DNA of 64,000 bases, from the NCBI RefSeq assembly GCF_900604535.1, contig NZ_UWOT01000012.1:1-64000 (forward strand), written 5' to 3'. The notes under the pieces were generated by a model that did not search any database, was not told the DNA's origin, and was given only the letters and a program-made list of their open reading frames with translations. This DNA comes from Romboutsia_E sp900604535 (GTDB taxonomy: Bacteria > Bacillota > Clostridia > Peptostreptococcales > Peptostreptococcaceae). A program made the translations under genes and the position numbers. Positions 44,741 through 53,958 of this stretch are shown piece after piece. Numbering within the stretch: position 1 is the first letter of the stretch; every line of letters starts with the position of its first letter.

Positions 44741-45635
44741 AGTATTCTGGATATACAGCTTTTGCTATTTCTTCTAAAGCTTTCGTTGCATTTTGTGATG
44801 GACGTGATGAAGCATTTTTATCTACTAAATAAACTGCATTATCTTTTACAGCATTTATTACATCCCAAGCTTCACGAGACTTTATTTCTTCAGTTGGATT
44901 TTCCATATAAGATGCATTAGTTATTATTACATCTGGATTAGCATCTATTACAGATTCTTCAGTTGGAGATACCCATCCCTCTTCATCTGCAAATATATTT
45001 TTTGCTCCTACAATTTCTATCATTTCATTTAAAAATGTATCTTTTCCAAAACTAAATAAACTTGGAGCTGGTGATATTTCAAAATAAACTGTTTTCTTAT
45101 CTTCTATTTTGTCACCTATAGCTTTTATTTCATCTACTTTTTCTTTCATACCATTAACTATTTCTTGTCCTTTTTCCTTTTCATTTAGTACATCTGCTAT
45201 AAAGTTTATATCTTCATAAACACCTTCAATACTTTCACTACTTGGTATGTAGACAACTGGAATTCCAGCTTCGCTAATTGCCTTAAATGGATCTTCTGTA
45301 GATCCGGTTTTATTATGTCCTGATGCAATCACTACATCTGGATCTAAACTAATTATAGTTTCAGCATCTGGATTTGAAAAATCTATTTGTGGTAATTCTT
45401 GATTTATACCTTCTATATCTGTTGAGTATGTATCAATTGCCACTAATTTATCACCTAAGCCAAGTCCCATTATTACCTCTGTATTAGATGGTGCCGTTGA
45501 TATTACTTTCTCTATTTTTTTAGGTATGCTTACCTCAGTACCCTCTCTATCAGTTACAGTTCTATCACTTTCGCTACTGCATCCTGAGAATATAAACATT
45601 GATAATGTTGTTAGTAGTAGTAATAATTTTTTCAT
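44730..45635 (-). CDS. Periplasmic-binding-type lipoprotein for iron complex or cobalamin
   Basis: 301 aa. Seen: a lipoprotein signal ending IFSGC (Cys near residue 19), the type III binding fold with VTDREGTEVSIPKKIEKVIS near 28 and the LGLGDKLVAIDTYS and PDVVIASGHNK landmarks, and a C-terminal lobe with FLNEMIEIVGAKNIF near 205. First gene of the three-gene operon. AGGTAT lies before the ATG, and an inverted repeat at an extended -10 promoter is upstream. Confidence 0.9.
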   Translation of the reverse strand: MKKLLLLLTTLSMFIFSGCSSESDRTVTDREGTEVSIPKKIEKVISTAPSNTEVIMGLGLGDKLVAIDTYSTDIEGINQELPQIDFSNPDAETIISLDPDVVIASGHNKTGSTEDPFKAISEAGIPVVYIPSSESIEGVYEDINFIADVLNEKEKGQEIVNGMKEKVDEIKAIGDKIEDKKTVYFEISPAPSLFSFGKDTFLNEMIEIVGAKNIFADEEGWVSPTEESVIDANPDVIITNASYMENPTEEIKSREAWDVINAVKDNAVYLVDKNASSRPSQNATKALEEIAKAVYPEYYGQ

Positions 45636-45980
45636 TTTATACCTCCCATATTTACAAGTTTAATTCTAAAATTTAAGTATGTTCTTTACTATATTTACTA
45701 CTATATTTAATAGTTCTAACACTATAGTATCACAATTAATCACTTGAATTGTGTCATAATTTGGACATTTTAGCTTTAAAACTTAAATTTATTACTTTTT
45801 GTAACTTCATAATTATACATATTTTTACATAATTAAGGAAGTTTAAAACTAATTCATTATCTAATTATATTTTTTACAATTATCAATTGTATGTAATATT
45901 TAAAATATACAAATTTTCAAATAAATCATATATGAATTATGATAAAATATATTTAATAATATATAAGGGGTGTTGTCAAA
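45636..45980. promoter_or_regulatory. Divergent intergenic region with inverted repeat
   Basis: Gene-free, AT-rich. On the minus strand an extended -10 (TGATACTAT, core at 45724-45729) follows an inverted repeat CACAATT-9-AATTGTG at 45731-45753, a likely operator for the iron/B12-type operon. I see no riboswitch. The right half should hold the promoter of the aminotransferase gene; AAGGGGTG precedes that ATG. Confidence 0.5.
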
Positions 45981-47195
45981 ATGATATCAAGTAAAATGGA
46001 AAACCTTCTTCAAGGCAACTCTATAGTAAGATCAATGTTTGAAGAAGGAAAAAAATTATCCAAAATTTACGGTGAAGAAAATGTTTATGACTTTAGTATT
46101 GGTAATCCTAATGTAGATCCTCCAGAAAGTATAAAAATAGCTATTAATGAAATATTAAATTCTCAGTCTCCAAATTTAATTCATGGATATATGAATAATT
46201 CAGGGTATGAAGATGTACGAGCTGAAATTGCTTTATTCTTAAGTAAAAAAAAAGATTTAAATCTTAGTTATAAAAATATAGTTATGACTTGTGGAGCTGC
46301 AGGAGGACTTAATATAATTTTAAAAACATTGCTAAATCCAAATGATGAAGTTATAACTTTTGCTCCATTTTTTGGAGAATATAAAAACTATGTCAATAAC
46401 TTTGACGGAAAATTAATTGTAGTTCCTACAGACATAAATAACTTTGAGCCAAACTTAGACGCTCTAGAAAAAGCTATTACAAATAAAACTAAAGCCATAA
46501 TAATAAATACTCCAAATAATCCAACTGGAATTATTTATTCAAATGAATTTTTAACTAACCTAGGTAGTTTACTAAAAAATAAGCAAAAAAAATTTAATAC
46601 TAGCATATACTTAATTTCAGATGAGCCTTACAGAGAAATCGTGTACGATAATGCTAAGGTACCTTGCTTACTTAAATATTATAAAAATACATTTATAGCT
46701 TACTCCTATAGCAAGTCATTATCTCTTCCTGGAGAACGTATTGGGTATGTAGTTATTAATAATAATATGGATGAATTCGGTAAAATTATAGATTCTTTAA
46801 ATATTGCAAATAGAATTTTAGGATTTGTAAATGCACCTTCTTTATTCCAAAGAGTTGTTGCTAAGTGTTTAGATTCTGAGGTTAATATTGATATTTATAA
46901 GAAAAATTTTGATTTATTATATAATCATTTAGTCAACTTAGGATTTACTTGTGTCAAACCTCACGGCACATTCTATTTATTTCCAAGAACTCCTATTGAA
47001 GATGACAAAAAGTTCTGTGAAGATGCTAAGAAATTTAATTTATTATTAGTCCCAGGTTCATCATTTGGATGCCCTGGTCATTTTAGAATTTCATATTGTG
47101 TATCTTATGATACCATAAAAAATTCTCTTCATGCATTTGATAAATTAGCTTTATTATATAATTTAACTCCTAAAGTTAATTTAAATAATAGTTAA
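45981..47195 (+). CDS. PLP-dependent class I aminotransferase
   Basis: 404 aa. Seen: the N-terminal VYDFSIGNPNVDPP, the glycine-rich MTCGAAGGLNIILK near 95, NTPNNPTGIIYS near 175, the PLP lysine in YSYSKSLSLPGERIGY near 240, and a C-terminal FRISYCVSYDTI with the carboxylate-binding Arg. Length fits AspC-type enzymes. The amino-acid specificity cannot be read off. Stand-alone gene with its own terminator; AAGGGGTG precedes the ATG. Confidence 0.92.
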   Translation: MISSKMENLLQGNSIVRSMFEEGKKLSKIYGEENVYDFSIGNPNVDPPESIKIAINEILNSQSPNLIHGYMNNSGYEDVRAEIALFLSKKKDLNLSYKNIVMTCGAAGGLNIILKTLLNPNDEVITFAPFFGEYKNYVNNFDGKLIVVPTDINNFEPNLDALEKAITNKTKAIIINTPNNPTGIIYSNEFLTNLGSLLKNKQKKFNTSIYLISDEPYREIVYDNAKVPCLLKYYKNTFIAYSYSKSLSLPGERIGYVVINNNMDEFGKIIDSLNIANRILGFVNAPSLFQRVVAKCLDSEVNIDIYKKNFDLLYNHLVNLGFTCVKPHGTFYLFPRTPIEDDKKFCEDAKKFNLLLVPGSSFGCPGHFRISYCVSYDTIKNSLHAFDKLALLYNLTPKVNLNNS

Positions 47196-47200
47196 AATTA

Positions 47201-47248
47201 AAACTATAGAGTGTATTATTTATATTAATACACTCTATAGTTTTTGTT
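47201..47248. terminator. Bidirectional terminator
   Basis: Arms AAACTATAGAGTGTATT and AATACACTCTATAGTTT around a short loop, T-rich on both sides; it serves the aminotransferase and the facing 163-aa gene. Confidence 0.85.
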
Positions 47249-47258
47249 TTATAATTTT

Positions 47259-47750
47259 TTATAAACTATATGTACATATTTTGTATAAAAGATTTAATAT
47301 TTCAAATCCAACTTCAAAGCTTTCATTACTAATAAAGTTTATATAATCCCTTAGTTTACTCCATTTTACATCCTTATTACAATCTTCATTAGATATATTT
47401 TTTATTTTATTTATAATATCTATAAGTTCTTTTTTTCTTTCACAAGATAAATTATTGCTACTTTCTATATTTTCTATGGAATTATGAAAAGATTCATTTA
47501 TGATAGTTTGATTATACTGATTTCTTAACTTTACTTCATACCCTTTTATATAGTCAATTACTTTTTCTAAATCTTTTTTATTATAAGACCAAACATTTCT
47601 TTTTTCTAATTCAGTTAAATCCTTAATTTCATACCTGTACTTATCTATCATTTCTTCTATAGCTATCGCAATTTCCATTAAACTATTTGTATTTATAGCA
47701 TCATTGCATTTATTTAAATCTACATTTATTGATTTTATTATTTCTTTCAT
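47259..47750 (-). CDS. Helical protein of unknown function
   Basis: 163 aa, rich in Asn, Lys, Ile and Glu, predicted to be almost all helix, with no signal or membrane segment. Two Cys are scattered, and no family is recognised. It ends beside a shared terminator and reads toward the aminotransferase gene. No usual-strength ribosome binding site is seen (AGGAAAT only). Confidence 0.5.
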   Translation of the reverse strand: MKEIIKSINVDLNKCNDAINTNSLMEIAIAIEEMIDKYRYEIKDLTELEKRNVWSYNKKDLEKVIDYIKGYEVKLRNQYNQTIINESFHNSIENIESSNNLSCERKKELIDIINKIKNISNEDCNKDVKWSKLRDYINFISNESFEVGFEILNLLYKICTYSL

Positions 47751-47925
47751 TTATTTCCTACTTCCTAAAATATTTTATAAATACATTATATCAAATATAT
47801 CAAAACTTAATATAAAACTTAATTTAGTTTTCACTTTAAAATATTATGATTATCAAAATTTAACTATGTTAAACTATTTGATTTTATGATAATATATATC
47901 TATGTTAAGTTTAAGGAGATTGAGT

Positions 47926-48864
47926 ATGAAGAAGAAAAAAATAATTATAATTATACTAATATTAATTTTACTTGCAACAATTGGAATTGGCTCTTATGTA
48001 GGTAATTATTTTTATAATTTAGCATTAGACCCTAATACTTCAAAGGATATGATATTTGGAGATGATGAAGATGAAGGATTAGAAGTACAAGAAGATGTGG
48101 ATTGGTTACTGAAAAATTCAAACTATGAAGATAAATATATTTTATCTTATGATAATTTAAAATTGCATGCATACCAAGTAATAAATGAAAATAAAAGCAA
48201 TAAGTGGGCCATAGTTATACATGGATATACATCTGAGGGTAAGCTTGTTAGCGCTAAAGCTAAATATTTATATGAAATGGGATATAATATTTTAGTTCCA
48301 GATCTTAGAGCTCATGGAGAGAGTGAAGGAAACTATATAGGTATGGGATGGCATGATAGATTAGATATAATAGATTGGATAAATTACATAATAAATAATA
48401 ATAACGATAGTGAAATAATACTTCATGGTACATCTATGGGAGCTTCTACTGTCTTAATGGTTTCTGGAGAAAGGTTACCATCTAATGTTAAGGCTATTGT
48501 TGCTGATTGTGGCTATACTTCAGTATGGGATGAATTCTCTTATCAATTAAGGTCATTATTTAATTTAAAATCATTCCCTGTAATGAATTTATCTAATATT
48601 GTTACTCAAATTAAGGCTAGATATTCATTAAAAGAAGCTTCAGCTATTGACCAAGTAAAAAAATCTAATACTCCTATATTATATATTCATGGAAATAAAG
48701 ATACTTTCGTACCTTACTATATGATGGATGAGTTATATAATGCTACAAGCTCAGAAAAAGAAAAACTTACTATCACAGGTGCTGAGCACGCTAATGCTGA
48801 TTTAGTTAATCCTAAATTATATTGGAATACAGTAAGTAATTTTTTAAATAAATATGTAAAATAA
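47926..48864 (+). CDS. Membrane-anchored alpha/beta hydrolase
   Basis: 312 aa. Seen: an N-terminal membrane helix (about 5-25), then an alpha/beta hydrolase with VIHGYTSEG near 96, the nucleophile elbow HGTSMGAST near 170, an Asp in IHGNKDTFVP near 260 and a His in GAEHANAD near 290. The catalytic domain should face outward. Similar proteins act on lipids or peptides; the substrate is unknown. The start at 47926 follows AAGGAGA; a frame opening eight codons earlier has no site. Confidence 0.88.
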   Translation: MKKKKIIIIILILILLATIGIGSYVGNYFYNLALDPNTSKDMIFGDDEDEGLEVQEDVDWLLKNSNYEDKYILSYDNLKLHAYQVINENKSNKWAIVIHGYTSEGKLVSAKAKYLYEMGYNILVPDLRAHGESEGNYIGMGWHDRLDIIDWINYIINNNNDSEIILHGTSMGASTVLMVSGERLPSNVKAIVADCGYTSVWDEFSYQLRSLFNLKSFPVMNLSNIVTQIKARYSLKEASAIDQVKKSNTPILYIHGNKDTFVPYYMMDELYNATSSEKEKLTITGAEHANADLVNPKLYWNTVSNFLNKYVK

Positions 48865-48898
48865 TAAAGGCATGGGTAAAAATTCCCATGTCTTTATT
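48863..48898 (+). terminator. Terminator after the hydrolase gene
   Basis: Arms AATAAAGGCATGGG and CCCATGTCTTTATT (one mismatch) with an 8-base loop. Confidence 0.8.
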
Positions 48899-48940
48899 AT
48901 TTTCATCCTGCAACCAATTGTACAACTATTATTTTTAATA

Positions 48941-49150
48941 CTATCGTTTTTGAACATTTATAGCTGAAGGACCTCTATCAGCTTGAACTATATCGAAGTT
49001 AACTTCTTCACCTTCATGTAAATCTTTATTATGCCCTTCTTCTTTTATGTTAGAAAAGTGTACGAAAACATCATCTCCACTATTACTTGTTATAAATCCA
49101 TAACCTTTTTCATTATTAAACCATTTTACAACACCTGTATAATTTGCCAT
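48941..49150 (-). CDS. Cold-shock protein
   Basis: 69 aa. RNA/DNA-binding chaperone. Seen: the cold-shock domain with RNP1 KGYGFIT and RNP2 VFVHFS, beginning MANYTGVVKWFNNEKG, and the full single-domain length. It has TAAGGAG before the ATG. Gene is alone; a long AT-rich leader upstream may have temperature-dependent structure but was not resolved. Confidence 0.97.
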   Translation of the reverse strand: MANYTGVVKWFNNEKGYGFITSNSGDDVFVHFSNIKEEGHNKDLHEGEEVNFDIVQADRGPSAINVQKR

Positions 49151-49215
49151 TAAATTTCTCCTTAATTAAATAATATATATATTATTTGTTTATATTATTT
49201 TTTTATTCTTTAGAT

Positions 49216-49257
49216 AAAATACTAAATATTAATTATATAATTAATATTTAGTATTTT
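49216..49257 (-). terminator. Terminator of the nucleoside transporter operon
   Basis: Near-perfect arms AAAATACTAAATATTAATTA and TAATTAATATTTAGTATTTT, 9 bases past the last permease stop. Confidence 0.75.
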
Positions 49258-49265
49258 TATATTAT

Positions 49266-50183
49266 TTAGGCTTTATTGTCTTGTTTATTTTTATTAGCAC
49301 AGTAAACTACATATATAATAACTATTGCTAAATATGGAAGCATTTGTATAAACTCTACAGGAAGGTTTATTCCTTGTAAGTAGTTACTCATACTTTCTGT
49401 AAATCCAAATAAACTAGAAGTTAAAAGTCCTACTACTGGATTAGCTCCTGCCATAGACTGAGTAGCAAGTGCTATATATCCTCTTCCCGATGTCATACCA
49501 GCCGAGAATAATGTAACATATCCCATTGATAAGAATGCTCCACCAAGTGCAGATAATACTCCACTCATAGTAAGTGCTATATATTTAACTCTATTTACGC
49601 TAATTCCTACTGATTCAGCTGCTTCTGGACTTTCTCCTACAGCTTTTATTCTAAGCCCTAATTGTGTATATTTAAACATTATATATACAAGCATTACTAA
49701 TATTAAAGCTACGTAAGTTAATATATTATGACCTGATATTATTTTTCCAATTACAGGCATATTTTCTATAATTGGTATATTAATATTAGGAAGTGCTAAA
49801 GAATTTAAAGAAGTAGATGCTCCTTTATCTCCTGTTAATAAATATAATCCAAACACTGTCATACCTGATGCCATTAAATTAAGTGATATACCAGATATAA
49901 TTATGTTAGATTTTAATTTAAGTGCAAAGTAAGCAATTATATTACTAAGTATTACACCTGAAAGTATCGAAAATAATAGCCCTATGAAAGCACTTTGTGT
50001 AAAGTGACTTGCCGCAACTCCTACAAATGCTGCTGTTAACATTGTACCTTCAAGTGCTATATTTCTAGCACCAGCACGAGCTGCTATCATTGCACCTAAT
50101 GTTGTTAAAAGTATTGGAGTAGTCGACCTTATAACTGCAAACCAAAAATCTTCTTTTAATAATATTGAAAATAGAGCTTCCAT
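49266..50183 (-). CDS. Nucleoside-type ABC transporter permease (second)
   Basis: 305 aa, about eight to nine membrane segments. Seen: the BPD_transp_2 fold with ARAGARNIALEGTMLTAAF near 34, GESPEAAESVGISVNRVKY near 187 and TSGRGYIALATQSMAG near 230. These match the YufQ/NupQ-like permeases of BmpA transporters for purine nucleosides. The stop/start of the two permease genes overlap, so they are co-translated. Last gene of the operon. Confidence 0.92.
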   Translation of the reverse strand: MEALFSILLKEDFWFAVIRSTTPILLTTLGAMIAARAGARNIALEGTMLTAAFVGVAASHFTQSAFIGLLFSILSGVILSNIIAYFALKLKSNIIISGISLNLMASGMTVFGLYLLTGDKGASTSLNSLALPNINIPIIENMPVIGKIISGHNILTYVALILVMLVYIMFKYTQLGLRIKAVGESPEAAESVGISVNRVKYIALTMSGVLSALGGAFLSMGYVTLFSAGMTSGRGYIALATQSMAGANPVVGLLTSSLFGFTESMSNYLQGINLPVEFIQMLPYLAIVIIYVVYCANKNKQDNKA

Positions 50184-51271
50184 TACTTATCGCCCCCTTT
50201 GTTTTCATTGTTTGCTAAGGCTAATTGACTTTCTTTTCTTTGCTTTATGAAGAATAAGAATCTTTCAGCTGTAACTAAAAGTATTATTATACCTTGTATA
50301 AGTGAAACTATTTCATTTTGTACATCTGTCTGTCTTGCCATTATATCCGCACCAACACGTATATAAGATAAGAAGAATGCAGCTACTGGTACAAATATTG
50401 GGTTATTAGATGACAATATAGATATTATAACTCCATCCCAAGCATAACTTGGAGCTGATGCCCATTGAAATCGTCTATACATACCTAATTTTTCTATAGC
50501 ACCACCTATTGCTGCTACAAATCCTGATATAAATGAAGTATACAGTATAACTTTTTTTGTATTTATTCCTGAGTATCTTGCAAACTCGGGATTAGAACCT
50601 ACTAATCTTATTTCATATCCCCACTTAGTACGAGTTAAGAATATATACAATAAAACACATGTAATTATCGCTATTATAAACCCTGTATGAAGTCTAGTTC
50701 CATCTACAATATTAGATAAACTAGCAGTTTTTAAAAACTTAAGTGAAGCAAAGTTACTTGCTTGTCTATCAGCTAAAAACTTATTAACTATATAAAGTCC
50801 TGTATAGAAAAATACATAGTTAAGCATTAAAGATGTAACAAGTTCATTAGCTTTATATTTAACCTTACACCATGCAGGTATGCTACCTATAATTCCACCA
50901 ATAAATCCTGCTATTAATATAGAAACCATTGGATGAATCCCACTTGGTAAAGGTATCATTATAGCAATAAAAGATGCTATTACAGCTCCTATATAAAATG
51001 AAGCATCTGTTATCATTGAGAAGTTTCCTGATTTGAAAACTAAACTTAATGATAAACCAGTAAACATAAGCGGTACCATCATTTCAAGCACATTAAATAA
51101 ATATCTTTTTGAACTTATTGGACCTGTAAGTAATGTGGATAAAGCTTTAGTTGGATTTTCACTACACAAGAAAATTATTCCAGTTGTTATTAAAAGTGCA
51201 ATCCCTACTGCAACTAGTAGTCTTAATAAATCAAAGTATTTTAAAACATTAAATTTGTTGTCTTTACGCAT
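50183..51271 (-). CDS. Nucleoside-type ABC transporter permease (first)
   Basis: About 362 aa with about nine membrane segments. Seen: KSGNFSMITDASFYIGAVIAS near 85 (read as two parts), LVGSNPEFARYSGINTKKV near 230 and SYAWDGVIISILSSNNP near 275, the usual landmarks of YufP/NupP-like permeases. The start at 51271 is set by GGAGGTG nine bases upstream; a GTG three codons earlier is also possible. It overlaps the ATPase gene by a few bases. Confidence 0.92.
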   Translation of the reverse strand: MRKDNKFNVLKYFDLLRLLVAVGIALLITTGIIFLCSENPTKALSTLLTGPISSKRYLFNVLEMMVPLMFTGLSLSLVFKSGNFSMITDASFYIGAVIASFIAIMIPLPSGIHPMVSILIAGFIGGIIGSIPAWCKVKYKANELVTSLMLNYVFFYTGLYIVNKFLADRQASNFASLKFLKTASLSNIVDGTRLHTGFIIAIITCVLLYIFLTRTKWGYEIRLVGSNPEFARYSGINTKKVILYTSFISGFVAAIGGAIEKLGMYRRFQWASAPSYAWDGVIISILSSNNPIFVPVAAFFLSYIRVGADIMARQTDVQNEIVSLIQGIIILLVTAERFLFFIKQRKESQLALANNENKGGDK

Positions 51272-52817
51272 AATAAGCACCTCCGATTATCTCATCACTA
51301 TCACGCTTAACACCTAACATGTAAAGACCTAATTCTTCTTCAGTAACATTTTTAGCATCATCTATATATGCTACTATCTTACCTTCATGCATAACTATTA
51401 TGCTATCACTTAAAGATAAAACTTCTCCTAAGTCTGATGATATTAACAGTATAGCTTTTTTAGCTTCTCTCATATCAAGTATTTTGTGTCTAATAAATTC
51501 TATTGCCCCAACGTCTATTCCACGAGTTGGTTGATTTACTATTAAAAGATTTGGATCATATAAAAATTCACGTCCAACTATAACCTTTTGTATATTACCA
51601 CCAGATAAATCCTTTATAGCCTGCTTTATATTATCATGCTTTACTATAAATTCTTTTACTAAATTACTTGTAAATTCTTTTATCTTTGATAAATTTAATA
51701 ATCCTTTGTTATTTAATTCTTTTGAAGAATATATCTTAGATATCGCATTATCTTCAATTGAAAGATTTGGTGCACTACCAAAGTGAAGTCTATCTTCAGA
51801 AACATGGGATATACCAAGTTCTTGTCTTTTTAATATAGACTCTTTAGTTATATCTTGTTTTCTTAAAGCAATTTTACCATTTACTATTGGAGTAGTTCCT
51901 ATTATTGCATTTACAAGTTCTGACTGACCATTACCTTCTATACCTGCCACACCTAGTATTTGACCTTCACGAACTGTAAAACTTATATCATTTACTACTA
52001 CATTTTTAAATGAGTTTTTAACAGTTAAATTATCAACACTTAAGACTACATCCTTAAAGTCTCTTTGAGTCTTTTCTATATTTAAGTCTACATCACGACC
52101 AACCATAAGTCTTGATATTTCCTGTTCTGATAGTTCACTAACTGAGTAAGTCCCCATTGTTTGACCATCTCTTAAAACTGTTAATCTATCACAAAGCTCT
52201 TTTATCTCATGAAGCTTATGAGATATAAATATAATTGTATATCCCTGCTCTTTTAATAATTTTAATTGTTTAAATAATTCTTCTATCTCCTGTGGTGTAA
52301 GCACTGCTGTTGGTTCATCTAGTATTAATATTTTAGCTCCTCTATATAAAGCCTTTAATATTTCTAGTTTTTGTTTCATTGCTATTGAAATGTCTTTAAC
52401 TTTAGCTCTTGCATCAACTTTTAAATTATATTTTTTAGAAATTTCTTCTGTTTGTGTTATAGCTTCTTCAATATTTATAAATCCTGATTTTGTTGTTTCA
52501 TGACCTAATATTAAATTTTCTGCTACAGTCAAAGAAGGCACCAGCATAAAATGCTGATGCACCATTCCTATACCTTTTTCCAAAGCCTGTTTAGATGAAG
52601 AGAATTTAACTTTCTCTCCATTTACATATATATCACCACTAGTTTGTGGTATCATTCCAAATAGCATTTTCATTAAAGTAGATTTTCCCGCACCATTTTC
52701 ACCTATAAGTGCATGAACTTCTCCTTCATTTATAGCAATATTTACATTGTAGTTTGCAACTACACCACCAGGGTAGACTTTTGTTAAATTACTTACCTTT
52801 AATATTTCTTTGTTCAT
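51264..52817 (-). CDS. Nucleoside-type ABC transporter ATPase
   Basis: 517 aa with two ATPase halves. Seen: first half Walker A GENGAGKSTLMK near 39 with Walker B ILILDEPTAVLTP near 160; second half with GIEGNGQSELVNAI near 292 and signature LSGGNIQKVIVGRE near 410. The second half has a weaker Walker A, the pattern typical of sugar and nucleoside importers (RbsA/YufO-like). Follows the binding-protein gene by 26 bases. Precedes the two permeases. Confidence 0.93.
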   Translation of the reverse strand: MNKEILKVSNLTKVYPGGVVANYNVNIAINEGEVHALIGENGAGKSTLMKMLFGMIPQTSGDIYVNGEKVKFSSSKQALEKGIGMVHQHFMLVPSLTVAENLILGHETTKSGFINIEEAITQTEEISKKYNLKVDARAKVKDISIAMKQKLEILKALYRGAKILILDEPTAVLTPQEIEELFKQLKLLKEQGYTIIFISHKLHEIKELCDRLTVLRDGQTMGTYSVSELSEQEISRLMVGRDVDLNIEKTQRDFKDVVLSVDNLTVKNSFKNVVVNDISFTVREGQILGVAGIEGNGQSELVNAIIGTTPIVNGKIALRKQDITKESILKRQELGISHVSEDRLHFGSAPNLSIEDNAISKIYSSKELNNKGLLNLSKIKEFTSNLVKEFIVKHDNIKQAIKDLSGGNIQKVIVGREFLYDPNLLIVNQPTRGIDVGAIEFIRHKILDMREAKKAILLISSDLGEVLSLSDSIIVMHEGKIVAYIDDAKNVTEEELGLYMLGVKRDSDEIIGGAYYA

Positions 52818-52843
52818 TTAACACACCCCCGATTCTAAATTAA

Positions 52844-53956
52844 TTACTTAGCGTTTTTTATCATTTCTTTTAACTTTGATTCTTCCATTCCTAAAGCAGT
52901 GCTAACTTTAACTTTATCTTCTTTTAATTGAGTTGTAATTTCACTTACTTTAGTTCTTATATCTTCACTTACTGTTGAAGTGTATATGTCATTTTCAGCA
53001 AGTCCAACTGTATCTTCTTTTATCCCTAATACGCTATGAGTATTAAATTCTAATGAATCATTTAAGTACTCATTCATAGTATCAACTAAAGATTTATCTA
53101 TATTTTTTAGTGCTGAAGATATTATATATTTTTGTTCTTCTTTTCCTTCATAAGCTAAAGCTTGGTCACTATCTACACCTATTATATATTTCTTAGCATC
53201 TTTAGCAGCTTCTACTGATCCTGCTGAAGCTGGTCCAGCTGCTGTGAATACTATATCTGCTCCGTTTGAATATTGAGCTAATGTTATTTCTTTAGCTTTT
53301 GCAGTATCTGTAAATGAACCTATATATGCTACTTCAACTTTAACATCTTTATCTATAAATTTAGCTCCTTCTATATATCCTACTAAAGAGTCATTTATAA
53401 CAGCTGATGTATCTCTTGCTCCAACGAATCCTATAACTTTTTCTTCATTAGCAAGTTCCATATCACTAGTTGTAACTAAAGCAGCTAATGCACCTGCTAA
53501 GAATCCAGCTTCATTTTGCTTATATGTCATTGAATAAACATTATCTAAATCATACTCATCATAATTAACATCTGTATCGTAAACTATGTATTTTTTATCT
53601 TTGTAATTTTCTGCTGTATTTTCAACATGCTCTTTCATATCCCAACCACCAGTTATTATAACATCAGCATCTGATTCTGATGCATCTATTAATGATGGTT
53701 CAAATTTAGTTTGATCAAATCCCATTTCTACAACATCTACATTAACCTTATCTCCAAATTGCTCTTTTATTTTTTCCATACCTGCATTTGCTGAGTCATT
53801 GAACGCTTTATCTCCTAAAGCACCTGTTACCAATAACTTAACATTAACTTTATCTCCATTTGATGCTGAACCTGCTTCATCTGAACCACATCCAACTAAG
53901 AAAGTCGCACTAAGCCCTACAGCTAAAAGTGTTGATAATATTTTTTTCTTAAACAT
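52844..53956 (-). CDS. BmpA/PnrA-type nucleoside-binding lipoprotein
   Basis: 370 aa. Receptor for purine nucleosides or related compounds. Seen: a lipoprotein signal ending FLVGC (Cys near 23), then the BMP-family landmarks GALGDKAFNDSANAGMEKI near 48, TYKQNEAGFLAGALAAL near 145, GFVGARDTSAVINDSLVGY near 172 and VIFTAAGPASAGSVEAAK-like residues near 235. First transporter gene of the operon. AAACGGAGG-like sequence lies just before the ATG; the M20 amidohydrolase gene ends 2 bases upstream. Confidence 0.93.
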   Translation of the reverse strand: MFKKKILSTLLAVGLSATFLVGCGSDEAGSASNGDKVNVKLLVTGALGDKAFNDSANAGMEKIKEQFGDKVNVDVVEMGFDQTKFEPSLIDASESDADVIITGGWDMKEHVENTAENYKDKKYIVYDTDVNYDEYDLDNVYSMTYKQNEAGFLAGALAALVTTSDMELANEEKVIGFVGARDTSAVINDSLVGYIEGAKFIDKDVKVEVAYIGSFTDTAKAKEITLAQYSNGADIVFTAAGPASAGSVEAAKDAKKYIIGVDSDQALAYEGKEEQKYIISSALKNIDKSLVDTMNEYLNDSLEFNTHSVLGIKEDTVGLAENDIYTSTVSEDIRTKVSEITTQLKEDKVKVSTALGMEESKLKEMIKNAK

Positions 53957-53958
53957 TT

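Noticed and set aside
45636..45980. Possible cobalamin riboswitch upstream of the binding-protein gene
   Set aside because: No B12-box sequence is present.
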